The translations under genes and the position numbers were made by a program. Shown here one piece after another: positions 8,818 through 18,345 of a stretch of DNA of 64,000 bases (within the stretch, counting starts at the first letter, position 1; the number at the start of each line of letters is the position of its first letter). Under the pieces are notes generated by a model that saw nothing but the letters and a program-made list of their open reading frames with translations, did not search any database and was not told where the DNA came from. Source of the DNA: Terriglobia bacterium (GTDB lineage Bacteria > Acidobacteriota > Terriglobia > Versatilivoradales > Versatilivoraceae); assembly GCA_951813285.1 (NCBI GenBank), contig OX638355.1, positions 1,984,653-2,048,652 on the forward strand, written 5' to 3'.

Positions 8818-11800
8818 ATGAAGGCTGAATCCCTGAAGTCAAGACTGATTGCAGGCGGGGCCCTCGTGCTCTGTTTGGCCGGATCGGGAGTGGCGTCCGA
8901 GCAGTTCCCGGCCGAGGCCCTCGAGTTTTTCGAGAAGAGGGTGCGTCCAGTCCTGGCCTCCCATTGCTATGACTGCCACGGATCTCAGTTGCAGCAGGGA
9001 GAGCTGCGGCTGGACTCGCGGGAGGGGGTCCTCAAGGGTGGAACCCGAGGGGCCGCTGTGGTGGAAGGCGAACCGGAGTCGAGCTGGTTGATCAAGGCGG
9101 TTCGCCACCAGGAGCTGGAGATGCCCCCGGCCGGCCGCCTCTCTCCCGAGCAGATCGGTGATCTCGAGCGCTGGGTTGCCATGGGCGCTCCCTGGCCCGA
9201 GCCTGCAGCCGAGCCGGGCGGGCCGGAGGGAGTGGATGAGTTCTATGCGGCAATGCTGCGGGAGCACTGGTCCTATCAACCCTTGACCGAACCCGGGGTG
9301 CCGGGAAACGGTGCGCGGCCATTGGGACATCCGGTGGACCGGTTCATTCGGGAAGAATTGGGGCGCCGGGGATTGAAGCCGGCCCCGCCGGGCGATCGGC
9401 GGACTCTTGCCCGAAGGCTTAGCCTGGTGTTGACCGGGCTGCCACCCCAGCCCGGAGACGTCGACCGGTTTGTGCAGGATCCTTCCCCGGACGCCTACGA
9501 GCGGCTGGTGGACCGTCTTTTCGCCTCTCCCCACCTGGGGGAACGGTGGGCGCGGCACTGGATGGACCTGGTGCGCTTCGGGGAGACCTACGGCTACGAG
9601 TGGAACTACGAGCTGCTGGCTGCCTGGCGCTACCGGGACTACTTGATCCGGGCCTTCAACCAGGACCTGCCCTTCGACCAGTTGGTCCGGGAGCACGTGG
9701 CCGGCGATCTGCTGGAACAACCCCGGGTCGACCCCCGCTTGGGCCTGAATGAGTCGCTGGCCGGGGCGGCTTTCTTCCGCCTGGGCGAGATGGGTCACGA
9801 CAACTGCGTGACCTTCCGGGAAATCCGCACCGATGTGGTCGACAACCAGATCGACACGCTCACCAAGGCCTTTCAGGGTTTGACGGTGGCCTGCGCCCGC
9901 TGCCACGACCACAAGCTGGATCCTGTTCCCACCGCTGACTATTACGCCCTCTACGGCATCCTGAACAGCTCGCGCCAGCTTTCACGGACGCTGGACATCG
10001 GGGACTCCGACCAGAGGATCGAGGCGAGTCTCGGGAAGCTCAAGTCCTCGATCCGCAAGGAACTGGCAAGGCTTTGGACTCGCCGGTCCGAACAGATACC
10101 CGACTACTTGCTGGCGGTCCAGGCAGCCCAGGCCGTCGGTGTCCCGGCCGCGGCCCAAGCCGCCGGTCTCGATCCCGAATGGCTGGAGCGATGGCACCAG
10201 GTCCTGCTCAAGCAGAGCGCGGACCCCGAGGGGATTCTCTACCCCTGGGCAGCCATCGCCTGTGAGGCCGGGTTGTCTCCCGGACAGTTTTCCCAAGCCT
10301 GGTCGAAGATGGAGTCCTACTACAAGCGGGAGATGGCGGAGCGCAAGGAATTCAACCGCACCCACTTCCTGAGCTTCGGCGATTTCCGTTCCGGTAGTCT
10401 GGACGGCTGGCGCCCCGAGGGCCTCGGCCTCAAAAGAGGGGCGGCGACCGATGGAACCTTGACCCTCGGCACCGACGGCTCACGAGTTGTTTCGGGGGTC
10501 CTTTCCGCCGGTCTCTACAGCCACGTCCTCTCGGAACGACTCAATGGCGCCCTGCGTTCGCCCTACCTGCCCAAGGACAAGGAATTCGTGAGCCTGCGGC
10601 TCATGGGAGGCAAGCTGGCCTCCCGCCGGACCATTGTGGATCACTGCATCCTCGGCGACGACTACAAGCCGCTGGAGAGCGATCGCCTGTCCTGGTACCG
10701 GATACCCATCAAGCACCGCGACACCACCTTCCCGGTCTATATCGAACTGGTCACCAAGGACGGGAACCCTCGCATACCCGAGCGCCCCCGACATCTGAAG
10801 GGCTACACGGAGGAAGACTTCGCGAGGCCCGGATCCTATTTCGGTATTTCTCAGGCGGTGCTGCACGACATCGAGGAGCTGCCGCGGGAGGAACTGGACT
10901 ACCTGGCTCCGCTGTTCCAGGAGTCTCCGCCGCGGAGTGCGGAGCAGTTGGCCGGTCGGTATAAGGCAGCCTTCAAACGGGCTCTGACCGCATGGGCCAA
11001 GGGCAAGGCTGGGTTGTCGGAGGTGCGCTGGATCGATTGGCTGATCGGGAATGACCTGCTGGAAAACCGCAAGGACCTGAGCCCCCGGCTCAACCGTTTG
11101 GTTTCCGCCTACCGCAACCTGGAGTCCCGGCTGTCGAAACCGCGGATCATCAGCTCGATGGGCGACGTCGATCCCGGATTCGATGCCCCCCTGCTGGAAA
11201 AGGGAGACGCCAAGCGTCCCGGCGACCCGGTTCCCCGCGGCTACCTGACCATGTTGAAGGCCTCCGGTTCGGCCTTCAAGACCTCGGGCAGCGGACGCCG
11301 GGAGCTGGCCGAGATCATCGCCTCGGCCGACAATCCGCTGACAGCCCGGGTGATGTCGAACCGTCTCTGGCACCACGTTTTCGGCCGCGGCATCGTGCCC
11401 ACGGTAGATGACTTCGGCCGATTCGGAGACAAGCCCACGCATCCCGAACTGCTCGACTACCTGGCCAGCCGATTCGTCAAGGATGGATGGTCGGTCAAGC
11501 GGTTGCTGCGCCTGCTGGTTCTCTCGGAAACCTTTCGCCAGTCCAGCCGGCCTTCGTCCCAGGCCACCAAGGTCGATCCCGATAACCGGAGCCTCCACCA
11601 CTATCCGCTGCGGCGGTTGGAAGCCGAGGTCATTCGGGACACGATCCTGTCAGCCTCGGGGAGGTTGGAACCCCGCCTCTTCGGCCCCAGCATCCAGCCC
11701 TTTCGGGACGACCCCAAGGATTATCGCAAGCTTCTCTCCGGACCCCTGGACGGAAACGGGCGGCGCAGCCTCTATCTGAGAGTGACCCGCATGGAGAGTC

Positions 11801-12168
11801 CGCCCTTTCTGGAACTCTTCGACTTTCCGGCGCCCTCGGCCACGCGCGGCCGTCGAGACCGCACCAACGTGCCTTCCCAGGCCCTGGCACTGCTCAACGA
11901 CGCCTTTGTGGTCGAGCAAGCCGGCTATTGGGCGGAACGGCTGCTGGCTGAAGGAGATGAAACGGTGGAAGCCCGCCTGCAACGGATGTTCCGCCAGGCG
12001 CTGGGCCGTTCCCCGGACTCGACCGAGCTGGGGCGATTCAGAGGCGCGGTCTCGCGGCTATCAGCCTTGCACGGCATCTCTGAAGAGAATATACTGGGCG
12101 AAAAAAAGGTGTGGAAAGACGTGGCTCACGCCATGTTCAATCTGAAAGAGCTTATCTATCTGTTCTGA
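8818..12168 (+). CDS. PSD1-family protein: cytochrome-like domain plus DUF1549 and DUF1553
   Basis: An exported protein of 1116 residues. After a signal peptide (GGALVLCLAGSGVAS) comes a planctomycete-type cytochrome domain with CYDCHG near residue 50 and the MPPAGRLS axial region. Then follows DUF1549 (PVDRFIREELGRRGLKP, RWARHWMDLVRFGETYG, FNQDLPFDQLVREHVAGDLL) and, in the C-terminal third, DUF1553 (DNPLTARVMSNRLWHHVFGRG, SFRQSSRPS-like SETFRQSSRPS). The middle (about residues 440-760) is an extra region of uncertain fold. ATG 8818 is used because it starts the signal peptide. It is followed after nine bases by a DUF1501 gene, its standard partner. The biochemical role of this pair is not established; roles in extracellular polymer use have been proposed for the families. 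Confidence 0.88.
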   Translation: MKAESLKSRLIAGGALVLCLAGSGVASEQFPAEALEFFEKRVRPVLASHCYDCHGSQLQQGELRLDSREGVLKGGTRGAAVVEGEPESSWLIKAVRHQELEMPPAGRLSPEQIGDLERWVAMGAPWPEPAAEPGGPEGVDEFYAAMLREHWSYQPLTEPGVPGNGARPLGHPVDRFIREELGRRGLKPAPPGDRRTLARRLSLVLTGLPPQPGDVDRFVQDPSPDAYERLVDRLFASPHLGERWARHWMDLVRFGETYGYEWNYELLAAWRYRDYLIRAFNQDLPFDQLVREHVAGDLLEQPRVDPRLGLNESLAGAAFFRLGEMGHDNCVTFREIRTDVVDNQIDTLTKAFQGLTVACARCHDHKLDPVPTADYYALYGILNSSRQLSRTLDIGDSDQRIEASLGKLKSSIRKELARLWTRRSEQIPDYLLAVQAAQAVGVPAAAQAAGLDPEWLERWHQVLLKQSADPEGILYPWAAIACEAGLSPGQFSQAWSKMESYYKREMAERKEFNRTHFLSFGDFRSGSLDGWRPEGLGLKRGAATDGTLTLGTDGSRVVSGVLSAGLYSHVLSERLNGALRSPYLPKDKEFVSLRLMGGKLASRRTIVDHCILGDDYKPLESDRLSWYRIPIKHRDTTFPVYIELVTKDGNPRIPERPRHLKGYTEEDFARPGSYFGISQAVLHDIEELPREELDYLAPLFQESPPRSAEQLAGRYKAAFKRALTAWAKGKAGLSEVRWIDWLIGNDLLENRKDLSPRLNRLVSAYRNLESRLSKPRIISSMGDVDPGFDAPLLEKGDAKRPGDPVPRGYLTMLKASGSAFKTSGSGRRELAEIIASADNPLTARVMSNRLWHHVFGRGIVPTVDDFGRFGDKPTHPELLDYLASRFVKDGWSVKRLLRLLVLSETFRQSSRPSSQATKVDPDNRSLHHYPLRRLEAEVIRDTILSASGRLEPRLFGPSIQPFRDDPKDYRKLLSGPLDGNGRRSLYLRVTRMESPPFLELFDFPAPSATRGRRDRTNVPSQALALLNDAFVVEQAGYWAERLLAEGDETVEARLQRMFRQALGRSPDSTELGRFRGAVSRLSALHGISEENILGEKKVWKDVAHAMFNLKELIYLF

Positions 12169-12177
12169 GGCTTCACC

Positions 12178-13593
12178 ATGTCGATTCGAAAAGGGAACGG
12201 AGAGGGTTGTCCAGGGTATGCCGGCGCTCCGCTGACGCGGCGCGAGGTGCTCAAGCAGGCAGCCAATGGTTTCGGAATGCTGGCGCTGTCTTCGCTCATG
12301 GCCGACGAGGCCTACGCCGGGCTTGTTCCCACGGCCATGCCTCATTTCCCTTCCAAGGTGAAAAACGTCATCCTGTGCTTCATGCCGGGCGGGGTCTCGC
12401 ACATGGATACTTTCGACCCCAAGCCCAAGCTGGACGAGCTGCACGGCCAGCTTTCGGGAGACGGGCAGAGAATCTGGCAGGGGTGCCCCTGGAGCTTCAA
12501 ACGCTACGGACAGTCCGGGATGCACGTCAGCGAGCTGCTCCCCCATATCGCCACCTGCGTCGACGATCTGGCCGTTGTCCGCTCCATGGTCTCCGGGTTC
12601 CCACTCCATCCCCGGGGCAACATCCTGTTCCACACCGGCAGGAACGTGGGAGGCCATCCCAGCCTGGGATCCTGGATCACCTACGCCTTGGGCAGCGAGA
12701 ACAGGAACCTGCCCGGATATGTGTTGCTGCACACCGGAGATATTCCTCCCGGCGGCCTGGAGAATTTTTCCAACGGTTTCCTGCCGGCCACCCACCAGGC
12801 CCTGCCCGTCAAGGCCGAGGGCAATGCCATCGACAATCTGGTGGCTTCCGATAACCCGCGGCTCCAGCAGGCCAAGCTGGACCTGCTCCTGGACCAGGAC
12901 CGGGCCTTCGGCGCCTCGGCCGGCGGCGACGACGCCGTGGAGGCGGCCATCCGCAACTACGAAATGGCTTACCGCATGCAGTCCCTGGTCCCCGACGTTC
13001 TGGATCTGGACAAGGAGACCGAGGCCACCAAGCGTCTCTACGGCCTGGACACCAGCAACAAGGACAAGCGGAACTACAGCTTGCAGTGCCTGCGGGCCCG
13101 CCGGCTGGTGGAGGAAGGGGTGCGCTTCGTGGAGGTCACCTGCCCGGTTCTATTCGGGCAGAACAACGGCACCTGGGATCAGCACTCCTATCTGAAGCGG
13201 GGCCACGAAGCCAACGCCCTGGTGACCGACCAGGCGGTGGCCGCACTGATCAAGGACCTCAAGTCCAGAGGCATGCTGGAGGAGACGCTGCTCATCTGGG
13301 GCACCGAGTTCGGGCGGACCCCCGACAGCTCCAACGGCGACGGCCGCGACCACCTGGAAACCGCCTTTACCATCTTCATGGCGGGCGGGGGCATCAAGGG
13401 TGGAACTCTCTACGGTGAGACCGACGAGATTGGCAAGAAAGCGGTGGAGAACATCACCACCGTGCATGACCTCCATGCCACCATCCTGCACCTGGTCGGT
13501 CTCGACCATGAGAAGTTGACCTACCGCTTCGGCGGCCGGGACCTCAGCCTGACCGACGTCCACGGCAGCGTGATCCGGCCCATCCTGGCATAG
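12178..13593 (+). CDS. DUF1501 protein (sulfatase/phosphatase-fold), Tat-exported
   Basis: A 471-residue protein whose N-terminus carries a Tat-like signal, TRREVLKQAANGFGMLALSS. The rest matches DUF1501: VILCFMPGGVSHMDTFDPKP, HPRGNILFHTGR, GVRFVEVT, TWDQHSYLKRGHE, and GTEFGRTPDSSNGDGRDH, with metal-ligand-like Asp/His residues resembling the alkaline-phosphatase superfamily. It is the second gene of a two-gene operon with the PSD1 gene. No enzymatic activity is established for the family. Confidence 0.9.
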   Translation: MSIRKGNGEGCPGYAGAPLTRREVLKQAANGFGMLALSSLMADEAYAGLVPTAMPHFPSKVKNVILCFMPGGVSHMDTFDPKPKLDELHGQLSGDGQRIWQGCPWSFKRYGQSGMHVSELLPHIATCVDDLAVVRSMVSGFPLHPRGNILFHTGRNVGGHPSLGSWITYALGSENRNLPGYVLLHTGDIPPGGLENFSNGFLPATHQALPVKAEGNAIDNLVASDNPRLQQAKLDLLLDQDRAFGASAGGDDAVEAAIRNYEMAYRMQSLVPDVLDLDKETEATKRLYGLDTSNKDKRNYSLQCLRARRLVEEGVRFVEVTCPVLFGQNNGTWDQHSYLKRGHEANALVTDQAVAALIKDLKSRGMLEETLLIWGTEFGRTPDSSNGDGRDHLETAFTIFMAGGGIKGGTLYGETDEIGKKAVENITTVHDLHATILHLVGLDHEKLTYRFGGRDLSLTDVHGSVIRPILA

Positions 13594-13721
13594 GCCCGCA
13601 TTTCTCACCAGGTCGCTGCTTAAATCCTGCAAAAAGCAGTTTGCCTTTTCCGAGCGGGAACGCTCCGTCAACGGACGCGTTTCCTCGCGCCCGGGATTTC
13701 CTTCCCGGACAGGTTCCTTTG

Positions 13722-13908
13722 CCTGAAACAACGGAAAAAAGACAAAAGAAAAAGAGCTATCCACGAAGGGCCACTAAGAACGACGAAGGGCCACTAAGGC
13801 GTTGAGGTGAACCGCGACGGGATGCCAAGGTCGCAAAGGGATAGCCGATTTCTGATTGTTTCACTCTCGGATGATCTGCACACCAGGGCGGGGGCCGGAC
13901 TTACCTGA
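13722..13908. repeat. direct repeat copy 1 of a ~180-bp intergenic unit
   Basis: This stretch recurs with small changes at 14467-14639. Shared blocks include GAAACAA, TATCCACGAAG, GAAGGGCCACTAAGGCGTTG, CCGCGACGGG and TTTCTGATTGTTTCAC. No open frame of quality runs through it. Together the two copies bracket the palindromic elements at 13930-14463. Confidence 0.75.
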
Positions 13909-13929
13909 GAATATGCTGCTTTAGCCGGC

Positions 13930-14046
13930 TTCCTTGAGAGCGGCGAAGCCGCGGCAGCACTTAGCCGTGGGCGTCAGCCCATGGGAAACATCGCCTATGG
14001 GTGTCGAGCCGCGTAGGCGGCGGCAGCAAATGCCGGTGAGCCTAAG
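13930..14046. repeat. R2 hairpin repeat (GCCGCGTAGGCGGC family)
   Basis: Contains GCCGCGGCAGCACTTAGCCG, then GTGGGCGTCAGCCCATGG as a short hairpin, then GCCGCGTAGGCGGCGGCAGC. The same modules recur at 16700-16800, 33962-34075 and 34715-34845. It is a non-coding interspersed hairpin repeat found only between genes here. Confidence 0.75.
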
Positions 14047-14293
14047 TGACGCACAAGCCGACGCAGGATTAGCCATTTGCAAAATTCGGCAGCGTGACCT
14101 TTGCCGGGGATGGCCACAAAAGGCACAAGAACACACAAAGAGCAGGACACTGAAAGCCTGCAAGACGTTGACTCCCGAACCTGTCGCACAAGTTCCGCGC
14201 TATCTGCATACATCCGGTCAATGCGTCGCCATGGGGATCAACTTCGGATTGCCAAGACTCGAAATCACGAAAGAGGAGCAAGAGTGAATGGGA

Positions 14294-14463
14294 GAACGCC
14301 CCCCCGGGAGCGCGGGCGTCTCGCCCGCATAGGACTTGGCACCATAGTAGCGAACCCTGCAAAGGCCGGTTTGGTGCACTGTTCGAGGGAATGCCCCTGG
14401 ATCGCAGGCTGCTTGCACGAATAAGGTTGCGGGCGAGACGCCCGCGCTCCCGGGGGGGCGTTC
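14294..14463. repeat. R1 element with perfect 36-bp inverted ends
   Basis: Arms at 14294-14329 and 14428-14463 are exact reverse complements, each holding CCCGGGAGCGCGGGCGTC and TCTCGCCCGCA, and enclose 98 bases. The interior (CTTGGCACCAT..., GGCCGGTTTGGTGCA) is related to the interiors of R1 copies at 40504, 58672, 61239 and 61580. It looks like a small non-autonomous palindromic element. No gene lies in it, although it produces spurious open frames in several phases. Confidence 0.85.
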
Positions 14464-14669
14464 TTGTCTGAAACAAACGAGAAAGGAGTTATCCACGAAG
14501 ACACACGAAGGACCACGAAGGGCCACTAAGGCGTTGAAGTTGACCGCGACGGGGTACCAAGATCGCGAAGGGATTTTCGATTTCTGATTGTTTCACCCTC
14601 GGATGATCTGCCCGACAGGGCAGGGGCGCCACTTGCCTGTGCCGTTGTGGGGGAATGTGCTCGGCCCGG

Positions 14670-14888
14670 TCAGGAGAAGAACGCCAGCAGAACCCAAAGC
14701 ACCAGGCCCGAGGAGATGATCAACAGAATGCAGACGGTGGTGATTACCAGCGAGAGGATGCGAAAGAAGGTCTCCAGGAACCGAAACGCCGGGGAATCCA
14801 GCAGGTCGGTCTCCAATTCGGGAGGTTGCGGTGGTTCCTTTCGATCCGATTGTTCTACCAGGTGAAGACGTGCCGCGGGTCTATTCAT
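14670..14888 (-). CDS. small single-pass membrane protein
   Basis: A 72-residue product with a charged, proline-rich N-terminal half (KEPPQPPELETDLLDSP) and a C-terminal hydrophobic segment of about 30 residues (FRILSLVITTVCILLIISSGLVLWVLLAFF). The amphipathic-to-hydrophobic layout is typical of a C-tail-anchored membrane protein and unlikely by chance in GC-rich DNA. No family was recognised. It sits alone between the repeat island and the 3D-domain gene. Confidence 0.55.
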   Translation of the reverse strand: MNRPAARLHLVEQSDRKEPPQPPELETDLLDSPAFRFLETFFRILSLVITTVCILLIISSGLVLWVLLAFFS

Positions 14889-15178
14889 GACACTATTATA
14901 GTCGGATTGTTCTAGTCGCTTGCCCTTGCCTATGGATTAGTACCGCTCAACCGCCCAAGGATCATCACCCCGACCAAATAAATCGCGACCCGGCACCATA
15001 ATGTCGCCCCGCTTGCCGCGCGGCTCGGACGGGATCGGCCGGCGGTTTCCACTCCATAAGGCGGGACGGGTTGCGTCCGAACCTCCACCCGTATACAGTG
15101 TTTCCCGGGAACTGCCTTCCCGCCGGCCGCGAAAGTCCTGGGCGGCTCGGCCGAACCTTGACCCTATGGAGGAATGCT

Positions 15179-15619
15179 TTGGCTGCAGGCTCCAAGAGGC
15201 CGGTCGGATGGACGGGCGCCGCGGCGCTGGCGATCCTGGCCCTGCAGGGTGCCTGCGTTCCGGTGGGAGAGGATTCGATCGAGGTCACGGCCACGGCCTA
15301 CAACTCTCATCCAAGCCAGACTGACGATACTCCCAACGTAGCTGCTTGGGGAGACAGGCTACAGCCGGGCATGAGGGCCATCGCCGTCTCCCGGGACCTG
15401 ATCCCGCTGGGCTTCGTACGCGGTGCGCGGGTGAGGATTGAAGGATTCCCCGGCGGGCGCTTCGTCGTTCTGGACCGAATGCACTATCGCTGGCGCCGGC
15501 GCATCGACATCTACATGGGTGACGACATCAAGGCGGCGCGGGAGTGGGGAAGGCGCCGGGTCCGGGTCTACTGGTTCTCCAGTTGGATCCGGAACAGTGT
15601 GAATCCCCGCAAGCGCTGA
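15179..15619 (+). CDS. 3D (Asp-Asp-Asp) domain exported protein
   Basis: A 146-residue secreted or lipid-anchored protein. A hydrophobic segment (AAALAILALQGAC) could be a signal with a weak lipobox. The mature part has the 3D-domain pattern: VTATAYNSHPSQTD, GDRLQPGMRAIAVSRDLIPLG, and VLDRMHYRWRRRIDIYMG, where the three aspartates of the double-psi barrel lie. This fold occurs in MltA-like and Rpf-linked peptidoglycan enzymes. TTG 15179 was chosen because GGAGGA (15168-15173) lies five bases upstream; longer starts lack a ribosome site. The Gfo/Idh gene follows after 16 bases. Confidence 0.8.
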   Translation: MAAGSKRPVGWTGAAALAILALQGACVPVGEDSIEVTATAYNSHPSQTDDTPNVAAWGDRLQPGMRAIAVSRDLIPLGFVRGARVRIEGFPGGRFVVLDRMHYRWRRRIDIYMGDDIKAAREWGRRRVRVYWFSSWIRNSVNPRKR

Positions 15620-15635
15620 ACAGGAGTTTGAAATC

Positions 15636-16679
15636 GTGAATCAGCCAACCTACCGCGCGGGGATCATCGGCCTGGGGTTTATCGGTGCTGCCGACCAGAC
15701 TTCCGGCGATGCCCTGGGGCAGCAGGTCGAGAACCTGGATGGCACCCACCTGGGGGCACTGGCGGGCAACCCGAGAGTACAACTGGTGGCGGGAAGCAGC
15801 CGCGATCCGGGGCGGCGGTCCCGCTTTGAAGAGCGGGCCGGGGTTCCCGGCTACGCCGACTGGCGGGAGATGATTGCCGCCCAATCCCTCGACCTGGTGA
15901 GCGTGGCCACCTATACGCCGGTGCACGAGGAGATCACCGTGGCTTGCGCCCGCGGCGGGATCCGGGCCATCTACTGCGAAAAGCCCCTGGCCTCCCGCGT
16001 CGCGGAGGGGGAGCGGATGCTGCGGGCCTGCCGGGAGTCGGGATCTCTCCTGGCGGTCAATCACAACCGGCGGTTTCATCCCAACTATCGCCGCCTGCGC
16101 GACCTTATCGGGGAGAGTGGGTTGGGAGAGTTGACCTCGGTCAACGTGCAGTGGAGCAGCGGGCGCCTGGGCAATGTCGGCACCCACCTGTTCGACGCCA
16201 TCTGCATGGTGACCGGACGTCGGGTGGAAGCCGTCTCGGCCACCCTCGATCCGGCGGGGAAGCCCGACTGCCGCGGCCCGGCCTTTCAGGACCCCGGCGG
16301 CTGGGGCTTGATGCGACTGGAAGGCGGAGTGATGGTCAGCGTGGATGCCTCGGATTACGCGAGGGTCCCCATGAGCTTGACCTTCAACGGAAGCGAGGGG
16401 CGAGCCCTGACCGGAGGGGACGGCGTGAATCTGGAGTACTGGGACGGCAGGCAGGAACAATGGCCCAGCCTGCGCAATGAGGCCAGCGGCATGGACCGGG
16501 CCGTGCAGGAGATCGCGGCCTGGCTGGACGGCCGCGGGCCCTTTGCCTACGACGCCGAGGAAGCCCTGCACGTCCTGGAAAGCATCGTGGCTTTCCACGT
16601 CTCCCACGACCGCTCGGGCGCCTGGACGGAGCTGCCGCTGCAGGGAGAAGACCGTAACCGCCTGTTGAACAGCGGTTGA
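15636..16679 (+). CDS. Gfo/Idh/MocA-family NAD(P)-dependent oxidoreductase
   Basis: A 347-residue dehydrogenase for a sugar or inositol-like substrate. The N-terminal Rossmann fold has GIIGLGFIGAA, followed by YCEKPLA, with the catalytic-type lysine, and NHNRRFHPNYRRLR. The C-terminal alpha/beta domain includes GTHLFDAICM-like VGTHLFD and a terminal EEALHVLESIVAFHVS helix. GTG 15636 is preceded by CAGGAG. No signal peptide is present, so it is cytoplasmic. It follows the 3D-domain gene closely but a functional link is unclear. Confidence 0.88.
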   Translation: MNQPTYRAGIIGLGFIGAADQTSGDALGQQVENLDGTHLGALAGNPRVQLVAGSSRDPGRRSRFEERAGVPGYADWREMIAAQSLDLVSVATYTPVHEEITVACARGGIRAIYCEKPLASRVAEGERMLRACRESGSLLAVNHNRRFHPNYRRLRDLIGESGLGELTSVNVQWSSGRLGNVGTHLFDAICMVTGRRVEAVSATLDPAGKPDCRGPAFQDPGGWGLMRLEGGVMVSVDASDYARVPMSLTFNGSEGRALTGGDGVNLEYWDGRQEQWPSLRNEASGMDRAVQEIAAWLDGRGPFAYDAEEALHVLESIVAFHVSHDRSGAWTELPLQGEDRNRLLNSG

Positions 16680-16699
16680 TCCGCATTTCCCACCGGGTG

Positions 16700-16800
16700 T
16701 TTCGAGTAGAGCCGCAAAGCGGCGGCAGCACTTAGCCGTGGGCGTAAGCCCATGGAAACAGGTAGCTAAACTCCCGAGCCGCGTAGGCGGCGGCAGCAAT
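16700..16800. repeat. R2 hairpin repeat
   Basis: Holds GAGCCGCAAAGCGGCGGCAG, ACTTAGCCGTGGGCGTAAGC and GCCGCGTAGGCGGCGGCAGC in the same order as the copy at 13930-14046. It separates the Gfo/Idh gene from the convergent aminotransferase and could help terminate transcription from both sides, which is inference. Confidence 0.75.
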
Positions 16801-16868
16801 CATTCCTGGTGTTTAATCTCAAGAAACAAATTTCCAGCCGATGCCGGGCCGCTCGGTGAGAAATGCGG

Positions 16869-18197
16869 TTAGCCCTGCACCCGGTCCAGCGCCTTCTCCA
16901 TGGCTGCAACCAAGCCGGTGATGTGCCGCTCCTCCATGGGCAGCGACAAGGCGCACATGCTGAGGGTGTGGCTCAGGAAGTACCCTTCCTTTAGCAAGGC
17001 CAGGAAGACCTGGTGGCTCAAGGCCCGGTCGGCGCGGGCCAGGTCGCGGTAGGTCTCCAGCTTGCCCTCCACGAAGTAGATGCTGAAGACCGAGCCCGTA
17101 TTGATGGCCTGAGCATGGACGCCCCGGCGGGCGAAGAGGTGGTTCAACCCGGCGATCAGCCGGTCCGCCAGGCCGTTGAGGTGGTCGAAGGCGGCGGGCG
17201 TCAATGCTCGCAGGGTGGCCAGGCCGGCAGCCATGGTCATGGGGTTGGCGCTGAAGCTTCCGCTCTGGGAAAAGCCGGTCGGCCCCCGGCTGGGATTCAG
17301 CAGGTCCATGAGGTCGGCCCGGCCGCCGAAAGCCCCCACCGGAAACCCTCCCCCCACGATCTTTCCAAAGCAGGTCAGGTCCGGATCGATACCGAATTGG
17401 GCTTGCAGGCCGCCTCTGCCGGCGCGAAAGCCGACAATTTCGTCGAAAATCAGCAGCAGCCCGTGTCTTCGGGTGATTTCTCTCACGGCGCGGGCGAATT
17501 CCGGCCGAACCGGGAGCATCCCCGCCTTGGGGTCGAAGATGACACAGGCCAGCTCCCGGGCGTGTTCTTCGATCAGCCTGGCGACAGCGGCCTCGTCGTT
17601 GTAGGGAAGCACCAGCACCTCGCCGGCCGCGTGGGGCGACATCCCTCCGGCGCCGGGTACGGAATGGGGGGCCTGGATCGGTCCGGCCCGGTCCAACGGC
17701 GGAAACACGCTGACTTCCACCGCGTCGTGGCTGCCGTGGTAGCCGCCTTCGAACTTGGCGATCCTGGACTTTCGGCTGAATCCTCGGGCCAGCCGAACCG
17801 CGTGCAGGGTGGCTTCGGTGCCGGAGTTCACGAACCGGACCCGGTCGAGGCTGGCGACCCGACGGCACATTTCGGCGGCAATGTCGGTCTCGATGCCTGT
17901 GGGGGCGCCCAGGGCGATTCCCTGATCCAGTTGGGCCCGAACGGCCTCCATGACCTTGGGATGGTTGTGGCCCAGGATCTGGGTGGAGTGGTGGTTGGCG
18001 AAGTCCACATAGCGGTGCCCGTCGATGTCTTCCAGGATGCACCCCCGGGCTCTGGCCATGGTCAGGGGATAGGGCTGAAAGAAGTAGGCGCCCTTGGCCG
18101 GTCCGGCCGTCACCGGCCCGCCCCGTCGAAAGGCGTCGGCCGAGTTGGGCGTGCGCCTCCTGTATTCCTCTTCCAGCGAGATCGCTTGCTCCGTCAT
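16869..18197 (-). CDS. class III PLP aminotransferase, glutamate-1-semialdehyde aminomutase-like
   Basis: A 442-residue fold-type I PLP enzyme. Visible motifs are NSGTEATLHAVRLARG (phosphate binding), FEGGYHGSHD, the PLP-ring aspartate in LLIFDEIVGFR, and the Schiff-base lysine in CFGKIVGGGFPVGAFGG. Overall it resembles GSA aminomutase paralogs used in secondary or catabolic roles rather than tetrapyrrole synthesis, since haem genes are absent nearby. ATG 18197 is favoured over a start at 18266, which would precede the conserved region with unrelated residues. It is not an obvious LysJ for the distant lysW cluster. Confidence 0.87.
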   Translation of the reverse strand: MTEQAISLEEEYRRRTPNSADAFRRGGPVTAGPAKGAYFFQPYPLTMARARGCILEDIDGHRYVDFANHHSTQILGHNHPKVMEAVRAQLDQGIALGAPTGIETDIAAEMCRRVASLDRVRFVNSGTEATLHAVRLARGFSRKSRIAKFEGGYHGSHDAVEVSVFPPLDRAGPIQAPHSVPGAGGMSPHAAGEVLVLPYNDEAAVARLIEEHARELACVIFDPKAGMLPVRPEFARAVREITRRHGLLLIFDEIVGFRAGRGGLQAQFGIDPDLTCFGKIVGGGFPVGAFGGRADLMDLLNPSRGPTGFSQSGSFSANPMTMAAGLATLRALTPAAFDHLNGLADRLIAGLNHLFARRGVHAQAINTGSVFSIYFVEGKLETYRDLARADRALSHQVFLALLKEGYFLSHTLSMCALSLPMEERHITGLVAAMEKALDRVQG

Positions 18198-18261
18198 GAT
18201 GGTGCCCTTTCCGGGTTTAACCGAAGGTGAGGTTTCGATGTCCCGCCTTCGATTCTTGTCC

Positions 18262-18345
18262 TGCATGGATATACAGGCTGGACAGGATTAACAGGATCGT
18301 CTGGTTCTCTATTCCGAAAATCCTGTCCATCCTGTCTATCGATGT
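18262..18345. repeat. imperfect inverted repeat of the ACAGGAT family
   Basis: GGACAGGATTAACAGGAT on one side and ATCCTGTCCATCCTGTC on the other form an inverted pair about 40 bases apart. Repeats built from ACAGGAT units are common between genes in several environmental bacterial phyla. The rest of 18198-18552 shows nothing else recognisable apart from the region just before the cytochrome gene. Confidence 0.6.

Noticed and set aside
16869-18197. The aminotransferase as the missing LysJ
   Set aside because: It resembles GSA-type enzymes, is 10 kb from the cluster, and has its own transcriptional context.
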